Assembly: GCF_024362765.1 (NCBI RefSeq)
Contig: NZ_CP093302.1
Coordinates: 368,001-432,000 of the forward strand
Reading direction: 5' to 3'
DNA: 64,000 nt
From: Alkalihalobacillus sp. LMS6
GTDB lineage: Bacteria; Bacillota; Bacilli; Bacillales; Bacillaceae_D
The position numbers and the translations under genes are program-made. Shown in pieces: positions 16,588 through 27,391 of the stretch; position 1 is the stretch's first letter; every line of letters begins with the position of its first letter. The notes below the pieces were generated by a model. It had not been told where the DNA came from and did not search any database. It saw nothing but the letters and a program-made list of their open reading frames with translations.

Positions 16588-18267
16588 ATGGAAAAACAAA
16601 CAGCTCGACAAGCAATTCAAGCCCCTCGTGGAAAGGAAATGCAATGCAAAGGGTGGGCGCAAGAAGCTGCGATGCGGATGTTGTTAAATAATTTAGATGC
16701 AGAGGTAGCGGAAGAACCAGAGAATTTGGTTGTTTATGGAGGTATAGGGAAAGCTGCTCGTGATTGGGATAGTTTTGACCAGATTATCGCATCGCTAAAA
16801 GAATTAGAAAATGATGAAACGTTGCTAATTCAATCCGGAAAGCCAGTAGGGATGTTTCGTACCCATGAAGCTGCACCGAGAATCTTAATCGCTAATTCGA
16901 ACCTTGTTCCAGCGTGGGCAACGTGGGATCACTTTTATGAATTAGAAGATAAAGGATTAATGATGTATGGCCAGATGACTGCTGGTAGCTGGATTTATAT
17001 TGGCGCACAGGGAATTTTACAAGGAACATATTTGAGCTTTATTGAAGCCGGGAAAAAAGCATTTGGTAGCTCAGATTTATCCGGACGCTTTATTGTAACA
17101 GGTGGAATGGGTGGGATGAGTGGTGCTCAACCGCTAGCAGGAAAAATGGCCAAAGCCGTCATTCTCGTTGTGGAAGTAGATAAAGCTCGAATCGAGCGTA
17201 AGATTAAAGAAGGTTACTGTGATTTCCTCGTTGAGGATTTGGATGAAGCACTGAAATTGGTGGATACGTATACAACTAAGAGAGAACCAGCGTCTATCGG
17301 ACTCGTTGGAAACTGTGCAGATATTCTCCCTGAGTTGGTGCGCAAAGGGGTTACACCTGACTTTGTTACCGACCAAACCAGTGCACATGATCCAATCAAT
17401 GGCTATATTCCAAATGGATTATCGGTACAAGAGGCGATTCATTTGCGGAAAAATGATCCAAAAGGATATGAGAAGCGCTCGATTCAAGCGATGGGCGTCC
17501 ATGTTCAGGCAATGCTTGATTTGCAAAAAGCAGGAGCGGAAACGTTTGATTACGGAAATAATATCCGGGCCTATGCAAGACAAGCTGGAGTTGATCATGC
17601 GTTCGATTTTCCGGGATTTGTTCCAGCCTATATTCGACCGTTGTTCTGTGAAGGAAAGGGACCATTTAGGTGGGCTGCACTTTCTGGGAATCCAGAAGAT
17701 ATTTATAAAATGGATCAACTCGCAATGGACATGTTTCGTGATGATGAAGGACTCGTCAACTGGATTGAAATGGCGCAAAAAATGGTGAAGTGGCAAGGAT
17801 TACCTGCTCGAATCTGTTGGCTTGGTTATGGGGATCGAGACCGCTTTGCCCTACGAGTCAATGAAATGGTTGCAAGCGGTGAACTAGATGCACCGATTGT
17901 TTTTGGTCGTGATCATCTTGATTGTGGGTCAGTGGCGTCGCCAAATCGAGAAACAGAAGGAATGAAAGACGGAAGTGACGCTGTGGCAGATTGGCCTATT
18001 TTAAATGCGTTAATTAACACGGCTGGTGGAGCAAGTTGGGTTAGCGTACATCATGGTGGTGGCGTAGGGATGGGGTATTCACTCCATGCTGGTCAAGTGC
18101 TTGTCGCAGATGGAACGCAAGCAGCGAAGGAACGAATTGAACGCGTGCTCGTTTCCGATCCAGGTATGGGGATTGTGCGCCATGTTGATGCAGGTTATGA
18201 GCGGGCAAGTGAAGTAGCCAAAGCGAAAGGTGTCCATATTCCCATGCAGCAAGGGAGCGACATATGA
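16588..18267 (+). CDS. hutU: Urocanate hydratase HutU
   Basis: A 559-aa NAD-dependent urocanase that hydrates urocanate to imidazolone propionate. Signature stretches include [33 protein letters not shown] with the NAD-binding glycines, TDQTSAHDP, and [14 protein letters not shown] with the active-site Cys. The length is typical. The ribosome site is AGGAGG. Its TGA overlaps the ATG of the following M20 hydrolase by four bases. In most Bacillus hut operons hutH lies upstream; here it is absent from the window. Confidence 0.97.
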   Translation: MEKQTARQAIQAPRGKEMQCKGWAQEAAMRMLLNNLDAEVAEEPENLVVYGGIGKAARDWDSFDQIIASLKELENDETLLIQSGKPVGMFRTHEAAPRILIANSNLVPAWATWDHFYELEDKGLMMYGQMTAGSWIYIGAQGILQGTYLSFIEAGKKAFGSSDLSGRFIVTGGMGGMSGAQPLAGKMAKAVILVVEVDKARIERKIKEGYCDFLVEDLDEALKLVDTYTTKREPASIGLVGNCADILPELVRKGVTPDFVTDQTSAHDPINGYIPNGLSVQEAIHLRKNDPKGYEKRSIQAMGVHVQAMLDLQKAGAETFDYGNNIRAYARQAGVDHAFDFPGFVPAYIRPLFCEGKGPFRWAALSGNPEDIYKMDQLAMDMFRDDEGLVNWIEMAQKMVKWQGLPARICWLGYGDRDRFALRVNEMVASGELDAPIVFGRDHLDCGSVASPNRETEGMKDGSDAVADWPILNALINTAGGASWVSVHHGGGVGMGYSLHAGQVLVADGTQAAKERIERVLVSDPGMGIVRHVDAGYERASEVAKAKGVHIPMQQGSDI

Positions 18268-19523
18268 AACAAACATCGATAAAAATAAATCGTGCACGAC
18301 TAGAAGCTTCTATTCTTGAACTCGGTCAGTTTGGTGTGAATCAGGACGGGGGTTTAGATCGAACGACGTTTACGGAAGCAGAACTACAAGCAAGACAGTG
18401 GTTAAAGCAGCAATTAGATCAACTATCGCTAGACGTTTATACAGATGAAGCTGCAAATATATGGGCGAGACGAGCAGGGAAACAGCAGAAAAGCATTGTG
18501 TTCGGATCACATATTGACACAGTTCCGAACGGTGGAAAATATGATGGTGCTCTTGGTGTCTTGATGGCATTGGAAGTGTTGCGAACACTTGATGAAAATG
18601 AAATCGAAACGAATCATCCTTTCGAATTGGTTTCTTTTAGTGCAGAAGAGCCCAATCCATTCGGTTTATCCACTTTCGGAAGTAGAGCGATTTCTGGGAA
18701 ATTGACGAAGAACGATTTAGAGGGTGTTCAAGATTCAAATGGAACACGGCTTGTTGAGGCTCTCGCACGAGCTGGTGGAGATCCGCAGCAATTTGAAAAC
18801 TGTTTGCGAAATGTGAATGATTTTGAGGCATATCTCGAAGTGCATATTGAGCAAGGAAAACGTCTTTTGCATGCAGAGGTGCCAATAGGAGTGGTTACTG
18901 CCATTACGGGGATTTACCGTGAACACATTACGGTAAAAGGGGAATCGAATCATGCAGGGACGACCGTCATGATCGATCGCACAGATGCCCTTGTAGCGGC
19001 TGCGGAATTGATTACTTCTTTGAAAGAAATTTGTACCCGCTATCCTAAGGAAGAACTCGTTGGGACTGTTGGAAAACTGCATGTTCTTCCGAATGCAACC
19101 AATATCATTCCTGGTGAAGTCACCCTTTCTGTTGAAATTCGTGGGGAAACAGAAGCGGATATTCAAGCTGTGCGGAAGGAATTTGAAACAAAAAAAGGTC
19201 AGTTGGAACAACGGTCAGATGTTCAAATTGAATCAGAAACCATGCTAGATCAGGAACCTGTACCAATGAGCGATCATGTAATTACTGTGATAGAACGAGA
19301 AGCGAAACAGGCCGGACGATCCTCAATACGGTTGGGTAGTATGGCTGGTCATGATGCCGCTCATATGGCTTCGTTAACGCCATCAGGAATGATTTTTGTG
19401 CCGAGCCTTGATGGAAAAAGTCATTGTCCTGAAGAAGAGAGTTCAATGGATGATATTGAACATGTAGCAAACGTGTTTTTACGTACGTTATTGAGCCTTG
19501 ATGAGGGAGGGGGAGAAAGGTGA
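18264..19523 (+). CDS. M20-family Zn amidohydrolase (N-carbamoyl/N-formyl amino-acid hydrolase-like)
   Basis: A 419-aa binuclear-metal hydrolase of the AllC/HyuC group. The metal ligands are visible in [37 protein letters not shown] and [22 protein letters not shown] is the dimerisation-domain substrate loop. Family members cleave N-carbamoyl amino acids or allantoate. Overlapping hutU by ATGA and the next gene by GTGA, it is clearly co-translated with hut genes. I infer that it acts on N-formyl-L-glutamate, replacing HutG. That substrate is unproven. Confidence 0.85.
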   Translation: MKQTSIKINRARLEASILELGQFGVNQDGGLDRTTFTEAELQARQWLKQQLDQLSLDVYTDEAANIWARRAGKQQKSIVFGSHIDTVPNGGKYDGALGVLMALEVLRTLDENEIETNHPFELVSFSAEEPNPFGLSTFGSRAISGKLTKNDLEGVQDSNGTRLVEALARAGGDPQQFENCLRNVNDFEAYLEVHIEQGKRLLHAEVPIGVVTAITGIYREHITVKGESNHAGTTVMIDRTDALVAAAELITSLKEICTRYPKEELVGTVGKLHVLPNATNIIPGEVTLSVEIRGETEADIQAVRKEFETKKGQLEQRSDVQIESETMLDQEPVPMSDHVITVIEREAKQAGRSSIRLGSMAGHDAAHMASLTPSGMIFVPSLDGKSHCPEEESSMDDIEHVANVFLRTLLSLDEGGGER

Positions 19524-20833
19524 AACAGCTATACCATGCAGGTTCCGTTTATGTGGAGGACACATTTAAACAAGCGTATTCGCTTTTGATCGATGAAGAT
19601 AAGATTGTTGACATTGGTCCAACGCGTGCGCTAAAAGAAACGTATAAAGGTGTTCTGGAAGTGGACTGGCTAGATAAAGCCATTCTTCCTGGAACAATAA
19701 ACGCACATAATCATTCGTTTCAAAGCCTTTTGAGAGGAATTGCAGTTGATCGTCCTTTTCTTGAATGGCGTGATCAAGCTCTTTATAAATATACTCCGTA
19801 CCTTGATGAAGAAGCGATTTACACAGGAGCTCTTTTTGCCTTCGGAGAGATGCTGAAGTATGGTGCTACCACAGTAAGCGATTTTTTCTACGTTCATAAT
19901 CAGGGAACCCAAACAGACGAAGCGGTTATTCAAGCGGCGAATGATGTAGGGATTAGACTGGTTTTTGCAAGAACGATGTACGATTGGGGTGGTGCGCCAA
20001 AAAGTTATCAAGAAACCGTTTCAGATGCAGTTAATCGAACAAGGGAGCTAGCAATTAAATACCAAGGTCACTCGATGGTGGATATCCATCCAGCTCCTCA
20101 TAGTCCTCATGCTGCTTCTCCGGAAATGATTCAAGCTGGGCATAAGCTAGCTAAAGAACTGCAAACCCCTTTTCATATTCATGTGTCAGAAGAGATGTTT
20201 GAAGTAGAGGAGATGCTCGAGAAATACAACAAAAGACCTGTTCATTATCTCGATTCTCTAGGTGTTGTAGACGACAGCATGATTGCGATCCATCTTGTAT
20301 GGCTAGATAAAACAGAAATTGAGCTACTAGGAAAGAGAAAAATCGGTCTCGCGTATTGTCCATCTAGCAATATGTTTTTATCTGATGGGATTACCAATAT
20401 CCCTGACCTTGTTCAATCAGGTGTACGTGTTAGCCTTGGAAGTGACGGAGCCTGTAGCAATAACCGAATAAGTGTGTTTGAAGAAATGCGAATGTGTTCG
20501 TTGCTTCAAAAAGTGAATAAGTTAGATGGTACGTGCGTCACTGCTAAACAGGTCTTTGACATGGGTACGAAAACTGGAGCAGACTTATTAAGAGTAAATA
20601 CCGGAGAGCTTGCAATCGGCAAAAAAGCAGATTTTGTATCCTTAAAAATGAACGACTTGTCTCTTGCTCCAAAACGAGAGCTTTTTGCAAATGTCGTTTA
20701 TTCGATGCAACCAACAGCGATCTCTGACGTTGTTGTTGCTGGCAAGACAGTCGTTTCAAACGGAACATTAAAAACGGTTTCTGAAAACACAATCGGAAAG
20801 AAAATCGATCAATTATTTAAAAAATGGGATTGA
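19520..20833 (+). CDS. Amidohydrolase, probable N-formimino-L-glutamate deiminase (HutF-like)
   Basis: A 437-aa amidohydrolase. The first-strand metal motif is NAHNHSFQSLLRG, close to the HutF form LHSHAFQ; later ligands are in FHIHVSEEMFEVEEML, IAIHLVW and LGSDGACSNN. The PSSNMFLSDGI loop is shared with the 8-oxoguanine deaminase and chlorohydrolase branch, so other deaminations are possible. Because it ends a hutI-hutU operon, deimination of formiminoglutamate to formylglutamate is the simplest role. Its GTG start overlaps the previous stop. A long hairpin terminator follows. Confidence 0.75.
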   Translation: MKQLYHAGSVYVEDTFKQAYSLLIDEDKIVDIGPTRALKETYKGVLEVDWLDKAILPGTINAHNHSFQSLLRGIAVDRPFLEWRDQALYKYTPYLDEEAIYTGALFAFGEMLKYGATTVSDFFYVHNQGTQTDEAVIQAANDVGIRLVFARTMYDWGGAPKSYQETVSDAVNRTRELAIKYQGHSMVDIHPAPHSPHAASPEMIQAGHKLAKELQTPFHIHVSEEMFEVEEMLEKYNKRPVHYLDSLGVVDDSMIAIHLVWLDKTEIELLGKRKIGLAYCPSSNMFLSDGITNIPDLVQSGVRVSLGSDGACSNNRISVFEEMRMCSLLQKVNKLDGTCVTAKQVFDMGTKTGADLLRVNTGELAIGKKADFVSLKMNDLSLAPKRELFANVVYSMQPTAISDVVVAGKTVVSNGTLKTVSENTIGKKIDQLFKKWD

Positions 20834-20835
20834 AT

Positions 20836-20882
20836 AAAAAAGCGTAAACGTTGGAGGAAGATCCAAACGTTTACGCTTTTTT
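20836..20882. terminator. Bidirectional terminator of the hut operon
   Basis: A 20-bp stem with one bulge (AAAAAAGCGTAAACG against CGTTTACGCTTTTTT) has A/T tracts on both sides. It also serves the convergent UPF0316 gene. Confidence 0.92.
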
Positions 20883-20901
20883 GAGTTAACATCTAGTTGT
20901 T

Positions 20902-21459
20902 TTATTCTTCTACAACGGGCTGGGTTTCTCGCCGAAATAATCGTTTTTTGGGTGCTTTCTTTTTTATATAGCCACCTTGAAAATTTCGAGTTTCAAAGGA
21001 GACAACAAATGCGTCAGGGTCGCATTCGTTGACTATGGCTAAAAATTCGTGCTCTCGATCTCTTCTAGCTGTGCAATCGAGACGGACTCTGATCGATTCA
21101 ATCCCTTCGACTGTTGTTAGTGCTACACTGAAATCCGCGTCTCGCAGGCGATCGATAAGTGGTTTCTGATGGAAGGAAGTGTTCACTTGAAGTGACACAT
21201 AGCCAATCGCCAGTCGTTCTTCCACGATGGAGCCGAGGTACATACCAAGCCCAAAGCCAATGGAATAAGCGACCATGTTGAGATAATTTGAGAGGTCACT
21301 AAACACAATCGATAGTGAAATGACATGAACGGCACCTTCAAGAGTTGCAAACAATGCGGATCTCTCTTTTTCACCTTTCACCATCATTAATGTTCGTAAT
21401 ACTACTAGTGGGACATAAAGCAATTGTGCGCCTAAAATGAGCATAGGTTGTAAAAGCAT
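20902..21459 (-). CDS. UPF0316/YebE-family membrane protein
   Basis: A 185-aa protein. The N-terminal ~90 residues hold three hydrophobic segments (LILGAQLLYVPLVVLRTLMM, GAVHVISLSIVFSDLS, MVAYSIGFGLGMYLGSIVEE). The C-terminal domain is a small alpha/beta fold of the DUF2179 type (LIDRLRDADFSVALTTVEGI, LAIVNECDPDAFVVSFE). This architecture matches the UPF0316 family (B. subtilis YebE). The biochemical role is unknown. The ribosome site GAGGTG precedes ATG. Convergent with the hut operon. Confidence 0.8.
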   Translation of the reverse strand: MLLQPMLILGAQLLYVPLVVLRTLMMVKGEKERSALFATLEGAVHVISLSIVFSDLSNYLNMVAYSIGFGLGMYLGSIVEERLAIGYVSLQVNTSFHQKPLIDRLRDADFSVALTTVEGIESIRVRLDCTARRDREHEFLAIVNECDPDAFVVSFETRNFQGGYIKKKAPKKRLFRRETQPVVEE

Positions 21460-21606
21460 CTTTTTTCACCTCGCAAAAATAGTGTGTGAGTGTGAAAAAA
21501 AAATTATGCATGAAGAGGAAAATTAAGGAGAAATCGACACGATTTGAAGGATTATTTCCGGGGGAATAAAAAATAGGGAATGAAGCCAGTGTTTGTCGAA
21601 TCAATA

Positions 21607-21640
21607 AGAAAAAGCGAGAGTCGTGTTAGGCCCCTCGCTT
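21607..21640 (-). terminator. Terminator of the AI-2E-family gene
   Basis: On the minus strand AAGCGAG pairs with CTCGCTT, followed by a T run. Confidence 0.65.
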
Positions 21641-21645
21641 ACTAC

Positions 21646-22761
21646 TTACGTGACATCTTTAAAGATTTCTTTCTTAATGTTTTTCCGCATTTCATAGATA
21701 TTGGTGATGATTACTTTTGCAACGGCGTAGGTAGGAATTGCAATAATCATCCCGATGAATCCTGCAATATTTCCTGCCGCAAGAACTAGAGTAATAACCG
21801 TAAGTGGATGCACACTTAATTTTTTGCCCATAATATTAGGTGTAATCAAATTGCTTTCTGCTTGTTGCACCGCTAACGTAATGACGGATATCCAGATAGC
21901 CAAGACTGGGTCTTGAATAAGTGCAATGATAAAAGCAGGAAAGAATGCAAGCCAAGGACCTAAAAACGGAATCATGTTTAAAAGAAAAGCTAGCAAAGCA
22001 AGCAATAATGCATATTCTAATCCAACGATCGTATAGCCGATGAATAATAATATTGCCAAAATGAGCGCGGCTAGTACTTGTCCTTGCACATAACTTTTTA
22101 ATGCAAAATCAACTTCATTTAAAAGCTTTGCTACCCATTTTTTAGTCTCACCTTGAAAATATTGCACAATTGCTGGGGCAAATCGATGGTGATCTTTTAA
22201 CATAAAGAAAAAGAAAAACGGGACAAGAATTAACGTTAAAATGGTTGTAACCGCACCGCTTAAAAAGGAAATAATGTATCCTGACCCTACGATAATGATG
22301 TCTTCAATGGAATCAAGTAATGAACCAATTGTCTCTTCAAAATCAAACGGTACATTGCCGTTATCATTAAGATAATGCATGACGAATTGTTCCAGCTGTT
22401 GAAAAATAACTGGGGCATTTTGAATTAGCTTGTTTGCCTCATCAATAAGAGGGTCTAAAATGAACATGGACCCAACAAATAAAACCGCTCCTACAAGCAC
22501 TAAAATACTTAACGCACTTGCCCATTGAGGCATTCGTGTCATTAATCGTTTTTGTAAAGGCTCTGTGATATAAAATAAAAGGCCAGCTAGTAGTACAGGT
22601 ATTAAAATGGTTGTCACTACAATGAGAATTGGTTCAAACAGCCATTGGATTTCTACTAAATTCTTTACAATAAGAATAAGTAGAAGAATACCAATCCCTA
22701 GTTGAAACCATAGTTTATTAAGCATGAAGGGGTACACTCCTGATATAGTAAGATCGTTCAT
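21646..22761 (-). CDS. AI-2E/YtvI-family transporter
   Basis: A 371-aa polytopic membrane protein with about eight transmembrane helices. The family pattern is visible in IPVLLAGLLFYITEPLQKRL, the long extracytoplasmic segment after it, VPFFFFFMLKDHHRF, and LNMIPFLGPWLAFFPAFIIAL near residue 270. Members include TqsA, linked to AI-2 efflux, and sodium-proton antiporter-like proteins from halophiles. Given the ectoine genes, an ion-homeostasis role is as plausible as signalling. Transcribed alone on the minus strand. Confidence 0.82.
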   Translation of the reverse strand: MNDLTISGVYPFMLNKLWFQLGIGILLLILIVKNLVEIQWLFEPILIVVTTILIPVLLAGLLFYITEPLQKRLMTRMPQWASALSILVLVGAVLFVGSMFILDPLIDEANKLIQNAPVIFQQLEQFVMHYLNDNGNVPFDFEETIGSLLDSIEDIIIVGSGYIISFLSGAVTTILTLILVPFFFFFMLKDHHRFAPAIVQYFQGETKKWVAKLLNEVDFALKSYVQGQVLAALILAILLFIGYTIVGLEYALLLALLAFLLNMIPFLGPWLAFFPAFIIALIQDPVLAIWISVITLAVQQAESNLITPNIMGKKLSVHPLTVITLVLAAGNIAGFIGMIIAIPTYAVAKVIITNIYEMRKNIKKEIFKDVT

Positions 22762-22933
22762 ATCTATTATAGCGCGAATAGAAACGGAAAATCTGACAGA
22801 TTTGTTACTATCATTATTTTACTACATTCTTGCTTTTCTAGACCTGAAGTATACATGGTAACGTAATGTGATAAGCAAGGAATACGGAACATATATGTAG
22901 AATGACCTTTACAAGTTATTGTCTTAGATGCAT

Positions 22934-22961
22934 GAAAAAAACACCTGTCGTGAAACAGGTG
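22934..22961 (-). terminator. Terminator of the aldo/keto reductase gene
   Basis: On the minus strand CACCTG pairs with CAGGTG around eight bases, followed by seven T. Confidence 0.85.
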
Positions 22962-22986
22962 AGAAAGAGCAATTCAATGTGAAGGA

Positions 22987-23835
22987 TTAAAATTCCTCGT
23001 ATTCATTTGGGTTTTGATTGTCAATTCGACCGTCTACTCGAGTGAGGCTGCTAATTTTGTCCATAACCTTTTGATCCAGTTCAAAATCAAAGATCGAAAG
23101 GTTTTCAAATTGTCTCGACACATTTGAGGAACGGACAAGTGGAAGAGCTCCTAACTGAATTTGCCAGCGTAAAATAATTTGCGCTTTAGATTTTCCATAG
23201 GAATTTGCGATGTCATCAATTGTATGGTCGCTATATACACTGTCGGAACGAAGGCGGCCGAGCGGACTCCAACTTTGCGTAACGATCCCTAATTTTTTAT
23301 CGTAGGCTCTCTGTTCTTCTTGAGAAAAATAAGGGTGAAGCTCAATCTGATTTATACTCGGTGTCACACCTGTTTCGTTAATAATTTGATCAAGGTGTTC
23401 AGGCAAAAAGTTACTAACCCCAATAGAGCGAATTAGACCCCAACGTTTCGCATCAATCAGTGCTTGCCACGCTTCTACAAATAACCCCTGTTTTGGGTTG
23501 GGCCAGTGAATCAAATAGAGGTCAAAATAATCAAGCCCTGTTCGAAGCAAGGATTCTTGAATGGTCTCAATGGCTTTGCCGTAAGCATGGTGTCGGCCAG
23601 GAAGCTTAGAGGTAATGCGCAGATGTTCGCGTGGAACGGAACTACGACGAATGGCTTCCCCGACAGCACCTTCATTCTCATAATTAAAGGCTGAATCGAT
23701 CAAGTGGTAGCCAACGTCAATGGCGCTTTGAATGCCATGAACACAAGCATGGCCTTTGAGTTGAGCTGTACCATAACCAATGGAAGGAACGAGTAATCCG
23801 TCATGTAACGTGCGTGTTGGAATTGAATCTACCAT
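22987..23835 (-). CDS. Aldo/keto reductase
   Basis: A 282-aa (alpha/beta)8-barrel NADPH oxidoreductase. The catalytic tetrad is complete: Asp and Tyr in LIDSAFNYENE, Lys in ITSKLPG, His in DLYLIHWPNPKQG. The cofactor loop is SWSPLGRLRSD, and the adenosine site is LPLVRSSNVSRQFENL. It resembles the small-carbonyl and 2,5-diketogluconate-reductase-like group. The start is ATG at 23835 with upstream AGGAGTG. Downstream hairpin present. Confidence 0.88.
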   Translation of the reverse strand: MVDSIPTRTLHDGLLVPSIGYGTAQLKGHACVHGIQSAIDVGYHLIDSAFNYENEGAVGEAIRRSSVPREHLRITSKLPGRHHAYGKAIETIQESLLRTGLDYFDLYLIHWPNPKQGLFVEAWQALIDAKRWGLIRSIGVSNFLPEHLDQIINETGVTPSINQIELHPYFSQEEQRAYDKKLGIVTQSWSPLGRLRSDSVYSDHTIDDIANSYGKSKAQIILRWQIQLGALPLVRSSNVSRQFENLSIFDFELDQKVMDKISSLTRVDGRIDNQNPNEYEEF

Positions 23836-24009
23836 TCTATCACTCCTATCTCGTATTAATCTTAGTCTAGCATTTGATTATAGGGACGTCTAATGAGAAG
23901 ATTGCGATTAGGAAGAAAAATCTCAGGTATTTAAATGAATTTTCTCATAAATAGTAATCGTCATTTTACAAATAATAATAGAAATATCTTTTAAAGCATT
24001 CGTCTTATT

Positions 24010-24165
24010 AAATGGCGACGACTCCTATGGGAACAGCACGTGTCCGAAGACAATGAAGCGCTTTTTCCGAAATGGTTGAGGCCGTGCCCATGGCAAAGAA
24101 GACACTGCGAGGGAAAGCGCAAACGGATGTCGCGCTTGTGCCTGTGGTGAAAGCGTGCGCCATTT
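24010..24165. repeat. Dispersed palindromic repeat (about 156 bp)
   Basis: Ends are inverted: AAATGGCG (24010-24017) and CGCCATTT (24158-24165). The interior is GC-richer than its surroundings, starting CGACTCCTATGG. GCGGCGACTCCT-type elements of this size are widespread in Bacillaceae intergenic regions. No ORF is present. It shares its first 20 bases, with a few changes, with the copy at 11888. Confidence 0.6.
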
Positions 24166-24212
24166 TAAGTTGAACTTACGTCATTTTCGCAAGATGAAAT
24201 GTGATGTCTACC

Positions 24213-24250
24213 TAAAAAAAACCCTTTGAACTTTTTATGTCCAAAGGGTT
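24213..24250 (-). terminator. ileS terminator
   Basis: Minus-strand AACCCTTTG pairs with CAAAGGGTT, followed by T. Confidence 0.88.
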
Positions 24251-24256
24251 TTCGCT

Positions 24257-27200
24257 TTATTTTTCAATGCTTAACGAAACGGTTTCGCCTTCTACATCGA
24301 ACGATTTCATGTCGTCTGTTTTCGCAAATGAAAGCTGGTCAATCAGTACGTGATTCTTCATAAAGCTTTCAAAGCGTTGTAAGATGTCTTGAACTTGCTC
24401 AGAAGCATGAATGGTTAAATGCACGCGTTTTTCAACTGGAAGATCTAGTTCTTTACGATAGACTTGAACCGCACGAATGACTTCGCGAACAAATCCTTCT
24501 TCTTTCAGCTCTTTAGTGACATTTGTATCAAGTACAACAAGATAGTCATCGCCTTCAGCAAATTCAAAGCCTGGTAATGGGTTCTTTTCAACAAGAACGT
24601 CTTCTTTTTCAATTTCAACAACTTGATCGTTGTCCAAATTTAACACCATTTTGCCAGCATCAAGGAATTGTTGAGTTTGGGTGTCACCAAACTGAGCAAT
24701 CATCTTTTGAACAAGGCCAACCGATTTTCCGAGTTTTGGTCCAGCGACAGGGAAATTCAGCTTTACTTGTTGCGACACGTATTGGTCTTGATTCGCATCA
24801 AGCAGAATTGCTTTGACATTTGTTTCTTCTGCAATAATGCCTTTATACGCTTCAAGATCAGCCGATTGCTTGACTGGTACAACCGCTAATTGTGCAAGAG
24901 GTTGCTTCGTTTTTAAGCTCGTTTGGTTACGGATTGATCGTGTTAATTCAACCACTTGTCGGACTGCATCCATTTCTTCTTCAAGAGAAACGTTCACTTT
25001 AGTGGAGTCAGCTGTTGGATAGTTCGTTAGATGAACGCTGTTTCCGGCTAAGTCATAATACACTTCGTCAGATAAGAATGGAGCGAATGGGGCCATTAAC
25101 TGCGTTGTTTTTGTGATGACTTCATACAGTGTATGGAAAGCAGCACGTTTGTCCGCATCCATTCCACTAGCCCAGAAACGTGCACGTGAACGACGGATGT
25201 ACCAGTTACTAATTTCATCTAAGAATGAAGCAATTGTACGTGCGCCCTTTGTGACATCGTATGCGTCTAAGCTTTGAGTCACTTCAGCAATCACTGTATT
25301 GAGTCGAGAAATAACCCACTCATCCAGTTTTGTTTGCGTGCCACTTTCGACTGTGTTTGGATCAAAGCCATCGATGTCTGCATACATTTTATAGAAAGAA
25401 TGCACATTTGCAAGTGTATCTAATACTTTCGATTTTGTTTGGCTAACGGTTTTCTTCGAGAAACGTTTGTTATTCCAAGGCGCGCTATCGGCAAGTAACG
25501 CCCAACGTAAGCTATCTGCTCCAAATTCTTCAATTAACTCTACTGGATTTAAAGCATTTCCTTTACTCTTAGACATTTTCTGTCCGTTTTCATCTAAGAT
25601 GTGGCCGAGAGAAAGGACACGTTTATAAGGTGCTTTACCTGTAAATAGTGTAGACACCGCAAGTAAGCTGTAGAACCAACCACGTGTCTGATCGACGCCT
25701 TCAATGACGACATCAGCAGGGAACTGTTTGTTCATGAGCTCTTCATTCTCAAATGGATAGTGATATTGAGCGAACGGCATGGAGCCACTATCAAACCAAA
25801 CATCAATGACTTCGCTTGTGCGGTGCATCGTCCCGCCACATTCACACGTAAAGGTAATCCCGTCAACATAAGGTTTATGAAGTTCAACATCTTCAGCTAA
25901 ATCTTGGTCTGCGCGCTCACGTAGTTCTGCGATAGAAGCAGGGGCTTCTTGCTTATCGCAAGCCTCGCATTCCCAAACGTTAAGTGGTGTACCCCAGAAA
26001 CGGTTACGCCCGATATTCCAATCGACAACATTCTCAAGGAACTTTCCAAATCGTCCATCACGCATATGGCTTGGGTGCCAATCCACTTCTTGGTTATTCG
26101 CAATCAACTGGTCTTTCATTTTTGTTGTTTCGATGAACCAACCTTCCATTGCGTAATAAAGAAGGGGACTGTCACAACGCCAGCAGTGTGGGTAGCTATG
26201 CTCGTACTTTTCTTTAGAGAATAAGCGTCCGTTATGGGCGAGCATTTTGACAATATCAACGTCACAATCTTTTACAAAACGGCCAGCAAGTGGACCAATT
26301 TCATCCGTGTAACGACCTTTTGAATCAACAACATTTACAAAGTCTAGGCCAGATTCGCGGATGGCATTGTAGTCATCGTCACCATGAGCTGGAGCCATAT
26401 GCACGAGACCTGTACCGCTTGAATCTGTAACAAACGATGCGCCAATCACTTCATGGCCTCTATTTAATGTTAGAAAATCAAATGGTGGGCTGTATGTTGT
26501 ACCAACAAGTTCAGAACCTTGAAGTGTAGCGACAACGTTTGGCGATTCACCTAGTAGCTTTTCGGCTAATGCTTCGGCAACAACGTAGACTTCACCATCT
26601 TGCTCCACTTTTACATAGGTCATTTCTGGATTAACAGCAATGGCAACGTTAGCAGGTAATGTCCAAGGCGTTGTTGTCCAGCCAAGAAGGTATTCATTTT
26701 CAGTGCCATCAATTCGAAACTTTGCAGTCGCTGATAAATCAGTAACGTCTTTATAGCCTTGTGCGACTTCGTGAGAACTCAGTGATGTTTCACAGTTTGG
26801 GCAATATGGTACGACACGATGTCCTTTATAAAGCATATCGTTGCGGTGGATCGTTGAAAGAATGTTCCAGACGGATTCGATGTATGGATTTTGCAGCGTC
26901 ACATACGGATCATCCATATCGACCCAGTAACCGAGTGCTTCTGTAAATTGACGCCATTCACGCTCATACGTAAAGACACTTTCTTTACATTTCTCAATAA
27001 ACGCTTCAACACCATACGCTTTAATCTCGTCTTTTCCTTTTAAATCAAGCTGCTTTTGGACTTCTAATTCTACTGGTAACCCGTGTGTATCCCAGCCAGC
27101 TTTCCGTAACACTTGATACCCAGACATTGTCTTGTAGCGGGCAACGAAATCTTTCATCGTACGTCCTAACGCGTGGCCTGCGTGCGGCATACCATTTGCA

Positions 27201-27340
27201 GTAGGAGGACCTTCATAAAAGACGTATGTCTCTTTTCCTTCGCGCTTTTCAATCGATTGTTTAAATGTGTTGTCATTTTCCCAACGCTTGCGTACACGTT
27301 GCTCACGAACATTTGCCGTTTCGCTCATTTGCGCCATCAC
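24257..27340 (-). CDS. ileS: Isoleucyl-tRNA synthetase, IleS2 type
   Basis: A 1027-aa class-I synthetase that charges tRNA-Ile. The HIGH-type motif is [16 protein letters not shown] near residue 45, and KMSKS is in [13 protein letters not shown] near residue 590; the CP1 editing domain ([16 protein letters not shown]) is intact. The length and the PPTANGxPHxGH form match the eukaryote-like IleS2 group, often tolerant of mupirocin, rather than the ~920-aa IleS1 of B. subtilis. A second initiator Met at codon 2 (MMAQMSE) is possible. It is expressed behind a T-box leader and a consensus promoter. Confidence 0.93.
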   Translation of the reverse strand: MMAQMSETANVREQRVRKRWENDNTFKQSIEKREGKETYVFYEGPPTANGMPHAGHALGRTMKDFVARYKTMSGYQVLRKAGWDTHGLPVELEVQKQLDLKGKDEIKAYGVEAFIEKCKESVFTYEREWRQFTEALGYWVDMDDPYVTLQNPYIESVWNILSTIHRNDMLYKGHRVVPYCPNCETSLSSHEVAQGYKDVTDLSATAKFRIDGTENEYLLGWTTTPWTLPANVAIAVNPEMTYVKVEQDGEVYVVAEALAEKLLGESPNVVATLQGSELVGTTYSPPFDFLTLNRGHEVIGASFVTDSSGTGLVHMAPAHGDDDYNAIRESGLDFVNVVDSKGRYTDEIGPLAGRFVKDCDVDIVKMLAHNGRLFSKEKYEHSYPHCWRCDSPLLYYAMEGWFIETTKMKDQLIANNQEVDWHPSHMRDGRFGKFLENVVDWNIGRNRFWGTPLNVWECEACDKQEAPASIAELRERADQDLAEDVELHKPYVDGITFTCECGGTMHRTSEVIDVWFDSGSMPFAQYHYPFENEELMNKQFPADVVIEGVDQTRGWFYSLLAVSTLFTGKAPYKRVLSLGHILDENGQKMSKSKGNALNPVELIEEFGADSLRWALLADSAPWNNKRFSKKTVSQTKSKVLDTLANVHSFYKMYADIDGFDPNTVESGTQTKLDEWVISRLNTVIAEVTQSLDAYDVTKGARTIASFLDEISNWYIRRSRARFWASGMDADKRAAFHTLYEVITKTTQLMAPFAPFLSDEVYYDLAGNSVHLTNYPTADSTKVNVSLEEEMDAVRQVVELTRSIRNQTSLKTKQPLAQLAVVPVKQSADLEAYKGIIAEETNVKAILLDANQDQYVSQQVKLNFPVAGPKLGKSVGLVQKMIAQFGDTQTQQFLDAGKMVLNLDNDQVVEIEKEDVLVEKNPLPGFEFAEGDDYLVVLDTNVTKELKEEGFVREVIRAVQVYRKELDLPVEKRVHLTIHASEQVQDILQRFESFMKNHVLIDQLSFAKTDDMKSFDVEGETVSLSIEK

Positions 27341-27357
27341 CTTTTCTTTATAAAATT

Positions 27358-27391
27358 AAAAAAACCTCCATCCAGGTCGCAGGATCGAGGT
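27358..27391 (-). terminator. Second (proximal) terminator hairpin in the ileS leader
   Basis: Minus-strand CCTCGATCC pairs with GGATGGAGG (one G-G mismatch), followed by seven T, 18 bases before the ileS start. Confidence 0.65.

Larger units (their letters stand above)
23836..24256. other. Intergenic region with dispersed repeat
   Basis: 421 bp between the AKR start and the ileS end. It contains the palindromic repeat at 24010-24165 and the ileS terminator at 24213-24250; nothing else recognisable. Confidence 0.6.
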
